This document shows positions 44,705 through 53,057 of a stretch of 64,000 bases of DNA, in pieces. The notes beneath the pieces were generated by a model. The model did no database searches. It was not told the origin of the DNA and saw only the letters and a list, made by a program, of their open reading frames with translations. This DNA is from Ruegeria discodermiae (GTDB lineage: Bacteria > Pseudomonadota > Alphaproteobacteria > Rhodobacterales > Rhodobacteraceae). How positions within the stretch are numbered: the stretch's first letter is position 1; the number at the start of each line of letters is the position of its first letter. A program made the position numbers and the translations under genes. The stretch covers positions 1-64,000 of the forward strand of contig NZ_JAVAMO010000012.1 of the NCBI RefSeq assembly GCF_030758345.1, read 5' to 3'.

Positions 44705-45465
44705 TGTGGGACTGGCTGATCTCTCCCCTTGATCCCAGCCGCGCGCATGAGGTTGGTTTTGCCATCTCGTGGCACGCGCGCAGCATGGTTCTGGGTTGGG
44801 GCGTGCTGGCCCCGCTGGTGGTCATCGCTGCACGGTTCTTCAAGGTACTACCGGGTCAGGACTGGCCAAGAGAGTTGGACAATCAAAGCTGGTGGCGCGC
44901 GCATTGGATGGGGCAGGCGCTGGTGGCTGGTTTGTCGATCTTTGGTCTGGCCCTTGTCCTGCCCAGTCGCTGGGACGCGATGAGCCTGCACAATTGGTTG
45001 GGGTATCTGGTTCTGGTCTTGATGGGCGTGCAGGTCCTGCTGGGCGTTTTTCGTGGCAGCAAAGGCGGGCCAACGGCCCCGGCGGCAGATGGCAGCCCGC
45101 GCGGCGATCATTATGACATGACCCCGCGACGGTTGGCGTTCGAACTGCTGCACAAGCTGATCGGATATGCCCTGCTGGGGCTGGCGCTTGTGACCATCCT
45201 TCTGGGCCTGTGGAAGGCCAACGCCCCGATCTGGATGTGGCTGTTGCTCCTGCTCTGGTGGGCCGGGCTGATCGCGGTGTTCATACTGTTGCAAAGACGC
45301 GGGATGGCCGTTGACACCTATCAGGCGATCTGGGGGAATGACCCGGACCATCCGGGCAATAAGCGACCCGCGCCGGGATGGGGAATGCGCAGGTTTGGCA
45401 AGACAACAGGCAAGGGAGAAACAGATGTTCGGAGTGATCGAGGGAACCGGGTTCGAGGTCATTGA
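44704..45465 (+). CDS. Cytochrome b561-like membrane protein
   Basis: A 253-aa protein with about five hydrophobic segments. Histidines at suitable places for b-type haem ligation are FAISWHARSM, RAHWMGQAL, SLHNWLGYL and ELLHKLIGY. The pattern resembles the b561/ferric-reductase-like (FRRS1-type) family, an electron carrier. It overlaps the permease stop by 1 bp and the SMP-30 gene by 41 bp, so it is translated with the sugar operon. What electrons it moves is unknown; a link to a periplasmic sugar or sugar-acid oxidoreductase is speculation. Confidence 0.7.
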   Translation: MWDWLISPLDPSRAHEVGFAISWHARSMVLGWGVLAPLVVIAARFFKVLPGQDWPRELDNQSWWRAHWMGQALVAGLSIFGLALVLPSRWDAMSLHNWLGYLVLVLMGVQVLLGVFRGSKGGPTAPAADGSPRGDHYDMTPRRLAFELLHKLIGYALLGLALVTILLGLWKANAPIWMWLLLLLWWAGLIAVFILLQRRGMAVDTYQAIWGNDPDHPGNKRPAPGWGMRRFGKTTGKGETDVRSDRGNRVRGH

Positions 45466-46351
45466 TCCCCGGTTCGAAGAATGCTTCATCGGGCATGTAA
45501 AGGTCGAACGTCTGTGGACTGGCGGGCGCTGGACCGAAGGGCCGGTCTGGTTTGCCGCCGGGCGGTATCTGCTGTGGTCGGATATTCCCAACAACCGGAT
45601 CATGCGCTTTGACGAGACCGATGGCTCGGCCTCGGTCTTTCGGGACCCAAGCAACAACAGCAATGGCCACACAATCGACCGGCAGGGGCGGCTGGTGAGT
45701 TGCGAGCATCTGACCCGCCGCGTCACCCGCACCGAACTGGATGGCAGCGTCACCGTCATAGCGGATCGCTATCAGGGCAAACGCCTGAACTCTCCCAATG
45801 ATGTTGTGGTCAAATCCGATGGTTCGATCTGGTTCACCGATCCCAGCTACGGCATCCTGATGGATTATGAAGGCGAGCGGGCGGAAAGCGAGATCGGTGC
45901 CTGTCATGTCTATCGCGTCGATCCTAAGACCAGCGAGGTGCGGATCGTGGCGGATGACTATGTCAAACCCAACGGATTGGCCTTTTCACCCGATGAACGC
46001 CGCCTCTATATCGCGGATACCGGTGTCACCCACACGCCCGGCGGTCCCGCGCACATCCGCAGACACCAGGTCGCGGCAGATGGCACGCTGAGCGGTGGCG
46101 AGGTCATCGCCGATTGCTGCAACGGCGTTTTTGATGGGTTCCGCCCCGACCGCGACGGGCGTATCTGGAGCTCTGCTGCCGATGGTGTGCATTGCCTGAC
46201 GCCGGACGGCGAGCTGATCGGCAAAGTGTTGATCCCCGAGATGGTGTCGAATGTCTGTTTCGGCGGTCCAAAGCTGAACCGCCTCTTCATCACCGGCACC
46301 ACCTCGCTTTATTCCGTGTTCCTGAACGTGAACGGGGTCTCGCCGGTTTGA
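45425..46351 (+). CDS. SMP-30/gluconolactonase family protein
   Basis: A 308-aa six-bladed beta-propeller lactonase. Metal ligands of the family are recognisable: Glu in GGRWTEGPVWF (about residue 40), Asn/Asp in LNSPNDVVVKSDGSIWFTDP, and Asp in DGFRPDRDGRIW. It should hydrolyse a sugar lactone to the aldonic acid, which ties the imported sugar to the idn-type dehydrogenases upstream. The ATG at 45425 has GGGAGAA upstream and lies within the b561-like gene. Confidence 0.87.
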   Translation: MFGVIEGTGFEVIDPRFEECFIGHVKVERLWTGGRWTEGPVWFAAGRYLLWSDIPNNRIMRFDETDGSASVFRDPSNNSNGHTIDRQGRLVSCEHLTRRVTRTELDGSVTVIADRYQGKRLNSPNDVVVKSDGSIWFTDPSYGILMDYEGERAESEIGACHVYRVDPKTSEVRIVADDYVKPNGLAFSPDERRLYIADTGVTHTPGGPAHIRRHQVAADGTLSGGEVIADCCNGVFDGFRPDRDGRIWSSAADGVHCLTPDGELIGKVLIPEMVSNVCFGGPKLNRLFITGTTSLYSVFLNVNGVSPV

Positions 46352-46410
46352 TCAATATGCCGAAAAGCGGCAATGCCGTTTTGGTACCCGCAAGAAAAGG
46401 GGTCTAAGCC

Positions 46411-46821
46411 ATGTTTGTGGAACCAAGCCTGCGTCTGACGGATGCGGCCATCCTTGCGATGCTGACCAAGGCCGTGGCCAAAGCGACCGAGATCGGCCAG
46501 CCGCAATGTATCGTCATCGTTGATGCAAGCGGCGTGACGCTTGGCAAGATCCGCATGAATGGCGCGAAATATCTGAGCCTGAAGAGCGCACGTGCCAAGG
46601 CCCGCACCGCCGCCTCGATCCGGGCCGAGACCACGGCTATTCCCGAGCAGGTCGGTTTGCCCATCGCCGCAGCTACCGAAGGCGATGTAACGCGGTTGGG
46701 GGGCGGGTTGCCCATTCTGATAGACGGCCACTTGGTTGGAGGCATCGGCGTGGGGTCCGGCAGCCCGGAACAGGACGTGACCGTCGCCCGTGCAGCGCTG
46801 GATGCCATCGGCGCGCAATGA
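46411..46821 (+). CDS. GlcG/HbpS family protein
   Basis: A 136-aa protein of the GlcG/HbpS (haem-degrading/binding) family. It shows the usual layout: LTDAAILAMLTKAVAKATEIGQP, CIVIVDASGVTLGKIRMNGA and PILIDGHLVGGIGVGSGSPEQD. Function in GlcG members is unclear; HbpS binds haem. As the last gene of the CUT1 operon, directly behind the lactonase, a link to the b561-like haem protein is possible. Confidence 0.82.
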   Translation: MFVEPSLRLTDAAILAMLTKAVAKATEIGQPQCIVIVDASGVTLGKIRMNGAKYLSLKSARAKARTAASIRAETTAIPEQVGLPIAAATEGDVTRLGGGLPILIDGHLVGGIGVGSGSPEQDVTVARAALDAIGAQ

Positions 46822-46925
46822 TCCTTGCAATCGGGGCAATGTCGGTTTTTGCAACCGGATTTCGTAAAATCATGCGAACGCTGATCTGATTTGTTCGACA
46901 CTTCCTGCAACACAGGAGGCCAAAG

Positions 46926-48479
46926 ATGACCGCGCAAACCGCAATTCGATCCCGCTCCGGCGGCCGTTCGGCCCGCCGCGCCCTGCGCGCCGCACCAGAC
47001 TTTCGCATGCTGCCGGGGCTGACCAACGCGCTGCCGCTTTGCGAGGTGATGGACGGCAGCCAGGTCGAGCGTATCGACGCCGCCTCGATGGATATTCTGG
47101 AAAATGTCGGCGTGCAGTTCCGCGACCCGATCGCCTTGCAAGATTGGAAACAGGCGGGGGCGAAAGTGGATGGAGAGATGGTTTATCTCGATCGCGGCCT
47201 GGTGCGCGAGCTGATCGCGTCCATCCCGTCGGATTTCACCTATCACGCGCGCGATCCGCGAAAGAACGTCCGGTTGGGTGGGCGCAACGCGGTGTTTGTT
47301 CCGATGACCGGCGCGCCGTTTCTGCGCGATCTGGATGATGTACGGCGCAACCCGACGCTGGATGATCTGGCTATGTTCCACAAGCTCAGCCACATGATGC
47401 CCGCGCTGCATTCCTCGGCGCACCACATCGTGGAACCCTATGATCACCCGATCAGCCAACGGCATCTGCGCATCACCTATTCATCGATGAAGCATTCGGA
47501 CAAGATGTTCATGGGTATGACCACCTCGCCCAAAAATGCCGAGGATGTTCTGGACATGTGCGCGATCCTCTTTGGCGAGGATTTCCTTGAGGATCACCCC
47601 GTCACCACCGGCAATTGCAACGGCAATTCCCCGCTGGTTTGGGACGAGACCATGCTGGGAGCGATGCGCGCCTTCTGCCGCCGCAATCAGCCGGTGCTCT
47701 GCTCACCCTTCGTGCTGGGCGGGGCCAACACGCCCGCCAGCGTGCCCGCAACCGTGGCGCAGCTGAACGCCGAGGCGCTCAGCGCGCTGGCCTATACGCA
47801 GGTGATCCGCAAGGGCGCTCCGGCGATTTATGGGCATTACCTCAGCACCGTCAGCATGAAGTCCGGCGCGCCGATGGCGGGCACGCCCGAGATCAGCCTG
47901 ATGAACTTCATGATCGGCCAGATGGCGCGGCATTATGGGGTGCCATGGCGCACGTCCAACACGCTGGGCGGGGCCAAGACCTTTGATGCCCAGGCGGGCT
48001 ATGAAAGCGCCACCACTTTGTCAGCGGTGATGCATGCGGGCGCCAACTATGTCTGGCATTCGGCAGGTTGGAACGAGGCGGGGATGCATTGCTCTGTCGC
48101 CAAGTTCATCGTCGATGCCGAGCAATGCGCAATGGCCTATCGGATGGCCGAGGGCCCGAAATGGGATGATTTCGATCAGGCGGTTTCCGCTGTGCCCGAT
48201 ATCGGGCCGGGTGGGCACTATCTGGGCCATCCACACACGCAGGAAAACTTCCAGAGCGCCTTTTTCATGCCCGAACTGTTCGACAACAACTCGATCGAGC
48301 AGTGGGTGGCAGAAGGCGAGGTCGAGATCACCGAACGCGCCCTGAAACGTGCCCGAAAGCTGTTGGGTGAGTATCAAGAGCCGAAGCTGGACCAGGCCAA
48401 GGACGAGTCCCTGCGTGACTTTATCGCGCGGCGTGAACGGGAAATCCCCGCGGCGGACGAATTGAATCAGAGCTATTGA
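46926..48479 (+). CDS. MttB-family methyltransferase without pyrrolysine
   Basis: A 517-aa member of the trimethylamine methyltransferase (MttB) superfamily, TIM-barrel proteins that move a methyl group from a methylamine to a corrinoid protein. The frame has no internal amber codon and ends in TGA, so it is the non-pyrrolysine branch. Characterised members of that branch demethylate quaternary amines such as glycine betaine, carnitine or proline betaine. Landmarks: MDILENVGVQFRDP, SMKHSDKMFMGMTTSP, GNCNGNSPLVWDETM and IGPGGHYLGHPHTQENF near the C-terminus. AGGAGG precedes the ATG. No corrinoid-protein gene is adjacent. Confidence 0.88.
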   Translation: MTAQTAIRSRSGGRSARRALRAAPDFRMLPGLTNALPLCEVMDGSQVERIDAASMDILENVGVQFRDPIALQDWKQAGAKVDGEMVYLDRGLVRELIASIPSDFTYHARDPRKNVRLGGRNAVFVPMTGAPFLRDLDDVRRNPTLDDLAMFHKLSHMMPALHSSAHHIVEPYDHPISQRHLRITYSSMKHSDKMFMGMTTSPKNAEDVLDMCAILFGEDFLEDHPVTTGNCNGNSPLVWDETMLGAMRAFCRRNQPVLCSPFVLGGANTPASVPATVAQLNAEALSALAYTQVIRKGAPAIYGHYLSTVSMKSGAPMAGTPEISLMNFMIGQMARHYGVPWRTSNTLGGAKTFDAQAGYESATTLSAVMHAGANYVWHSAGWNEAGMHCSVAKFIVDAEQCAMAYRMAEGPKWDDFDQAVSAVPDIGPGGHYLGHPHTQENFQSAFFMPELFDNNSIEQWVAEGEVEITERALKRARKLLGEYQEPKLDQAKDESLRDFIARREREIPAADELNQSY

Positions 48480-48491
48480 AACAGCGCGCAC

Positions 48492-49832
48492 CTACTCGTT
48501 GCGCGCGCGCCACTCTTTCCACCGGAGAAGCGCGTTGGCTCCGATCTGTCGGAAGGGTTGCGGTGGCAGGCGCGTTGGGCGCTCTTCTGAGGTGAAGTGC
48601 CGGGTGATATCGCTGACCTCTTCGCAGGCAAGTTCAGCCGCACAGATCCCGGTGAGGGTGCCGCGCGCTGTGCCCAGCCCGTTTTGCACGCAACCGGAGT
48701 AGACACCATCCTCGATCTCCCGCGCAACGGACACACCGTTGAGGCTGAGGCACAGATGCCCCGCCCAGGCATATTCCATGGCCATACCTGCAAGCTGCGG
48801 GAAACGCTGATCGAATTTGCGCTGCATGACGGATACGGCCCGGTTCAGGTCGGTCTGTTTCGACACCATGTCGGGGCGCAGGCTGGCACAGGTGCGGGTG
48901 ACGATGCGGTTGCCACCCTGACCGGTATCGATCCGGCGCATGGTCGTGCCCATCGGGTCCGACGGGGTGATGCCCCAGCGTGGCTGACCTCCAAGCGTCC
49001 GCAGGATGTCGGCGGGCAATTCGGGCGTCATCACCGCAAACAGGAACAACTGCATCAGCTGACCACGTGCGATGCCAAAGCTTTCCAGATGTCCGTTCAC
49101 CGTCACGATCACCCGGCCGGTGGTCACCGTGCCTTTATCCGTCCGCACCAGCCAGCCGCCGCTTTGCTTTTCGAAGCCGGTGACCGCGCTGTTCTCGAAG
49201 ATACCGACTCCGGTGCCCGCCAGCCCGGCCCCCAGGCCCCGGATGTATCCGGCCGGTTGCAACATCACCGTCCCGGGCGTGTAGAGACCCGCCTTGTAAT
49301 AGGCGCAGCCGCTCAGATCTCGCATCTGCTGCGCATCCAGCATCTCGACCTGCTCGCCTAGCGAAGTGAGGTGGCTGGCATAGCTTTGGCTATGGGCGAG
49401 CGCCGCATCCCCGACCGCGCCATTCACCTTGCCGACTTCGTCAAAATAGTTCCGGTCGATGCGATACTCGGCCACCGCCTCACGGGCAAAACAGATCGCC
49501 TGACGATTCAACGCGATGATCTTTCGGTCATCTCCGTGCCCGGCATAATCATCCGAGGTCAACTCATGCGGCAGATCGATCATAAAGCCGGAATTGCGCC
49601 CGGCGGCCCCTTCGGCAAGACGTCCGGCCTCTAGCACTGCGATCCGCGCGCTGGGCTGCAATTGAGTCAGTCTGCGTGCGGCGGAGAGCCCGGCAAAGCC
49701 ACCGCCAATGATCACGAAATCCGCGCTATGGTTGCCGGTCAGTTGTTGCGGTTCAGGCTGCGGCCCAAGGATCGCATTCCAGGCCGCCTTTCCCCGGTGA
49801 ACAGGCAGCCGCGCAGCGCGGTAACCTGTCAA
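48492..49832 (-). CDS. FAD-dependent oxidoreductase (DAO family)
   Basis: A 446-aa D-amino-acid-oxidase-fold flavoprotein. The dinucleotide site is FVIIGGGFAGLSAARRLTQ (about 39-57), followed by VLEAGRLAEGAAGRNSGF, typical of sarcosine oxidase- and PuuB-like amine oxidases. It probably oxidises a secondary amine or N-methylated amino acid. It is the last gene of the minus operon gntR, dapA-like, aldehyde dehydrogenase, oxidoreductase (4-bp overlap), and converges on the MttB gene. Confidence 0.87.
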   Translation of the reverse strand: MTGYRAARLPVHRGKAAWNAILGPQPEPQQLTGNHSADFVIIGGGFAGLSAARRLTQLQPSARIAVLEAGRLAEGAAGRNSGFMIDLPHELTSDDYAGHGDDRKIIALNRQAICFAREAVAEYRIDRNYFDEVGKVNGAVGDAALAHSQSYASHLTSLGEQVEMLDAQQMRDLSGCAYYKAGLYTPGTVMLQPAGYIRGLGAGLAGTGVGIFENSAVTGFEKQSGGWLVRTDKGTVTTGRVIVTVNGHLESFGIARGQLMQLFLFAVMTPELPADILRTLGGQPRWGITPSDPMGTTMRRIDTGQGGNRIVTRTCASLRPDMVSKQTDLNRAVSVMQRKFDQRFPQLAGMAMEYAWAGHLCLSLNGVSVAREIEDGVYSGCVQNGLGTARGTLTGICAAELACEEVSDITRHFTSEERPTRLPPQPFRQIGANALLRWKEWRARNE

Positions 49833-51325
49833 TCGACCGCCTCGTCTGCGTCATCGGCAAGGTCGATCCAGATGGTCTTGAGCTGGGTGTACTGGTCATG
49901 CGCATGGATGGCATTATCGCGCCCTCCAAAGCCCGATTGCTTGTAACCTCCGAACGGGGTCGAGATATCGCCCTCGCCAAAGCAGTTCACTGTCACCGTC
50001 CCGGCCAGCAATGCGCGTGCGCCGCGGAGTGCACGTTTGGCGTTTGCGGTGAAGATTGAGGCACAGAGCCCGTAATCGGTGTCATTGGCGATGGCGATGG
50101 CCTCGTCAAAGCCCGACACTTCGATCACCGAGAGAACCGGGCCAAAGATCTCTTCGCGTGCCAGAGCTACATCGTTGCCCGTCACTTCGATCACCGTCGC
50201 CTCGACAAACCCGTCTTCCGCCTTGCCGCCCAGCACGACGGTCTCAGCCTGATTCAGATAGCCGCAAACCTTGTCGAAATGTGCGCGCGAAACCAGGGCA
50301 CCCATGCGTGTGTCAGGGGCCAGCGGATCGCCCACAGTCCATTGTTTGGCGTGATGCGCGATACGTTGAAGCAAAGCCTCTTTGATGTCCATGTGCACGA
50401 TCAGACGCGATGAGGCGGAGCAGTTTTCGCCCATGTTCCAGAACGCGCCATTGACCACATGCTGCGCCACCCGGTCGAGGTTTTCGGCATCCTCCATCAC
50501 GATGGCCGGGTTCTTGCCGCCCATTTCCAACACCACCTCCTTGGCATTCGACTCTGCCGAATAGCTCAGGAAACGCTTGCCGGTCACGGTCGAGCCGGTG
50601 AAGGACAGCATGTCGATATCCATGTGCCGCCCGATGGGTTCGCCGACCTCGGCCCCGCCGCCCGGCACCACGTTCAGCACGCCGCGCGGCAGCCCCGCCT
50701 CGGCGGCCAGTTCCGCCACACGCAGCGCTGTAAGTGAGGTTTCTTCGGCCGGTTTCACCACGACCGAGCAGCCCGCCGCCAGCGCTGGGGCGATCTTCCA
50801 GGCCAGCATCAGCAACGGGAAATTCCACGGCAGCACCAGACCTACCACGCCAATCGGCTCGCGCACCACCATGGCGATATGATCGTCCGAGGCCGGAGCG
50901 ACCTGATCATAAATCTTGTCGATCGCCTCGGCGTGCCATTTCAGGCAATGGATGGTCTCGGGCAGGTCCACTGTCTCGCAATCATAGATCGTTTTGCCGC
51001 TGTCGAGGCTTTCCATCACCGCCAACTCGCGGGCGTTGCGGGTCATCAGCTTGGTTAGACGGATCAACACATCCTTGCGCTCGGACGGGTGCAGGCGCGA
51101 CCAGCGCCCGTCATCAAACGCTTCACGCGCCTTCAGCACCGCAAAATCCACATCGTCAGCCCCGCAGGCCGCGATATCGGCCAGCTTGTCGCCAGTGGCT
51201 GGATTGACGCTTTCAAAGGTCCGCCCCGAGATTGCAGGACGGTAACCACCTTCGATGAACGCGCCACAAGGCAGGTCCAGACCGGCGGCGAGGGCTTTGT
51301 ATTCTTCCTGTGTCAGCAATTCCAT
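49829..51325 (-). CDS. NAD(P)-dependent aldehyde dehydrogenase (PuuC/BetB-like)
   Basis: A 498-aa aldehyde dehydrogenase with all catalytic residues: N168 in PWNFP, E267 in LEMGGKNP, C302 in GENCSASSR, and the FTGSTVTGK cofactor loop (about 242-250). It should oxidise the aldehyde released by the adjacent amine oxidase. It follows the DapA-like gene by 3 bp and overlaps the oxidoreductase by 4 bp. Confidence 0.92.
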   Translation of the reverse strand: MELLTQEEYKALAAGLDLPCGAFIEGGYRPAISGRTFESVNPATGDKLADIAACGADDVDFAVLKAREAFDDGRWSRLHPSERKDVLIRLTKLMTRNARELAVMESLDSGKTIYDCETVDLPETIHCLKWHAEAIDKIYDQVAPASDDHIAMVVREPIGVVGLVLPWNFPLLMLAWKIAPALAAGCSVVVKPAEETSLTALRVAELAAEAGLPRGVLNVVPGGGAEVGEPIGRHMDIDMLSFTGSTVTGKRFLSYSAESNAKEVVLEMGGKNPAIVMEDAENLDRVAQHVVNGAFWNMGENCSASSRLIVHMDIKEALLQRIAHHAKQWTVGDPLAPDTRMGALVSRAHFDKVCGYLNQAETVVLGGKAEDGFVEATVIEVTGNDVALAREEIFGPVLSVIEVSGFDEAIAIANDTDYGLCASIFTANAKRALRGARALLAGTVTVNCFGEGDISTPFGGYKQSGFGGRDNAIHAHDQYTQLKTIWIDLADDADEAVD

Positions 51326-51328
51326 GGC

Positions 51329-52246
51329 TCAACCTTCTGCTCGAATGGCGGCGATCGTGGTTTTCAGCACCCGCGTCACCTGTTCCAGCGCGCGTTTGTC
51401 GTCTTTGTTCAGACCCTTCAGCGGGGCCCGCATCGCGCCCGCAGGGATGCCGTTCATGGTGACGCCGTGTTTGATCGTCTGAATGAACTTTCCGCCCTGT
51501 TCCAGCACCCGCATCAGCGGCATCAGCGCCGACATGATCCGGCGGCCCTTGTCGAAATTGCCCTCGACCATGCAGGCCTCGTAGAGCGCCACATGCTCTT
51601 CTGGCAGGAAGTTCGAGCCGCCACAGACCCAGAAAGGCGCACCCCAGGCAAAGAATTCCAAGGCCTGATCGTCCATGCCGCAGCCCAACTGAATATGCGG
51701 ATAGTCGCGCGCCAGCAGATGCACCCTGTTGATGTCGCCAGAGCTTTCCTTGATGCCGCAGAAGTTGCGCGACCGGCCGACGCGGTCCAGAAATTCTTCG
51801 CCCATCATCGTACCGGTACGATGTGGGTAGTTATAGAGCATGACCGGCAGGTCCGCCGCCTTGTCGATGGCCAGCGCGTTCAGCGCGTTTTCTCGGTCGG
51901 TCGGCACAGCATAGGGCGGCGAGGCCAGCAGGATGGCATCCGCCCCCATGTCGCGCGCGGCAGAGGCGAGAGAGATCGAGTCCGCCGTCAGCATAGTCCC
52001 CGTGCCGACAACCAGCGGCACGCGACCCGCGATCCGGTCGTTGGTGAAGCGCGCAAGCTCCAGCCGCGCGGGGACGGTTTGGGCATAGTTTTCGCCCGTC
52101 GACCCGCCCGAGATCATGCCATGCACGCCCTTTTCGATCAGGAACTCGATGACGTCGGCAAGCGCCTCCCAATTGACGCTGCCATCCGCGTGATAGGGGG
52201 TGACAACAGGCGTATAAATGCCTTGGAATTGAAAGAGTGGGGTCAT
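51329..52246 (-). CDS. DapA-family aldolase/dehydratase
   Basis: A 305-aa class I aldolase of the dihydrodipicolinate synthase superfamily. The Schiff-base Lys is K166 in CGIKESSGD, the Tyr is Y138 in MLYNYPHRTG, and the substrate-carboxylate loop is GGSTGEN (47-53, in place of DapA's GTTGE). In a catabolic operon with an amine oxidase and aldehyde dehydrogenase it is unlikely to be a lysine-pathway DapA. A 2-oxoacid lyase or hydroxyproline-type deaminase is possible. Start at MTPLFQFQG, 7 bp after gntR; the longer reading is rejected. Confidence 0.87.
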   Translation of the reverse strand: MTPLFQFQGIYTPVVTPYHADGSVNWEALADVIEFLIEKGVHGMISGGSTGENYAQTVPARLELARFTNDRIAGRVPLVVGTGTMLTADSISLASAARDMGADAILLASPPYAVPTDRENALNALAIDKAADLPVMLYNYPHRTGTMMGEEFLDRVGRSRNFCGIKESSGDINRVHLLARDYPHIQLGCGMDDQALEFFAWGAPFWVCGGSNFLPEEHVALYEACMVEGNFDKGRRIMSALMPLMRVLEQGGKFIQTIKHGVTMNGIPAGAMRAPLKGLNKDDKRALEQVTRVLKTTIAAIRAEG

Positions 52247-52253
52247 CTGATCC

Positions 52254-52964
52254 TCATGCAGGGGTCTTGCGCGACAGGTCACCCATGGGCATGTCCAGCG
52301 CGGCGGGCATCACAAACAGCTCGATCTGGTTGCGCGACAGGTTCCAGTGGTCTTCGGCCAGTTGCGCCGCGGCACCCTCGTCCCGCGCCTCGATCGCCGC
52401 GATGATGGCGTCATGCTGCTGGCACGCCTCGGTCAGGTTCTGCGCCATCTGTTGTGTCTGCGGTTGATAGAAGGTCATCGCGATCCGGGCATGGTCGATC
52501 AGAAGCCGGTTGAACGAAGGCAGCAGATAGATATTGCCTGCCATCTCGCCGGTGATCTGGTGAAAGCGGTTGTTGGCCAGCGCCCGATGCGCGCCCGAAC
52601 CCGTCCGCAAGGCGTCGCGAAAATCAAACTGCGCCAGCTTCAGCGCTTCGATCTGCTGTGCAGTGGCATTCAGCGCCGCCAACCGCATCACCGCCCCGTA
52701 GATCATGGGCGCGGCAAGGAAAAAGTCCCTGAGCGTGGTGTGCGACAGATCGGATACCCGCGCGCCGCGATTGAGGCGCAAGCTCAGATATCCTTCGCCT
52801 GCCAGTTCCCGAAACACCTCGCGCAGCGGCGTGCGGGAGACATCGAACGCCTCGCAAAGCTGCGCCTCGTCCAGATCGGCGCCCGGTTCCAGTGCAAGCG
52901 TCAGCACCGAACGTTTCAAATGCGCAGCGAGCCCTGCCTTGCGATCCCCAACACTGTCTTTCAC
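52254..52964 (-). CDS. GntR-family regulator (FCD domain)
   Basis: A 236-aa FadR-type regulator. N-terminal winged helix with LCEAFDVSRTPLREVFRELAGEGYLSL (about 36-62) and an FCD effector domain whose metal-site histidines may include FHQITG and the HDAII and DHWNL segments. First gene of the minus operon. A perfect palindrome TTGTATACAA lies 50 bp upstream, suitable for autoregulation and control of the divergent AraC-type gene. Confidence 0.9.
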   Translation of the reverse strand: MKDSVGDRKAGLAAHLKRSVLTLALEPGADLDEAQLCEAFDVSRTPLREVFRELAGEGYLSLRLNRGARVSDLSHTTLRDFFLAAPMIYGAVMRLAALNATAQQIEALKLAQFDFRDALRTGSGAHRALANNRFHQITGEMAGNIYLLPSFNRLLIDHARIAMTFYQPQTQQMAQNLTEACQQHDAIIAAIEARDEGAAAQLAEDHWNLSRNQIELFVMPAALDMPMGDLSRKTPA

Positions 52965-53013
52965 CGGTGAATTCTCCCATTGTCAGAGGTATCGTATCCT
53001 GCAAGAATACACA

Positions 53014-53023
53014 TTGTATACAA
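53014..53023. promoter_or_regulatory. Probable GntR operator
   Basis: TTGTATACAA, a perfect 10-bp palindrome of the form bound by many FCD-type GntR proteins. It sits between gntR and the divergent GlxA-type gene. A second imperfect GTAT-N-ATAC repeat (about 52994-53010) is next to it. Confidence 0.65.
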
Positions 53024-53057
53024 AATAACGACCCCAATGATCACAGGACCGACACCA

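Noticed and set aside
46926-48479. Possible pyrrolysine (amber read-through) in the MttB homolog
   Set aside because: No in-frame TAG exists and the gene ends in TGA.
51329-52246. Biosynthetic dapA
   Set aside because: The GGSTGEN loop differs from DapA and the gene sits in a catabolic operon under a GntR regulator; kept as DapA-family only.
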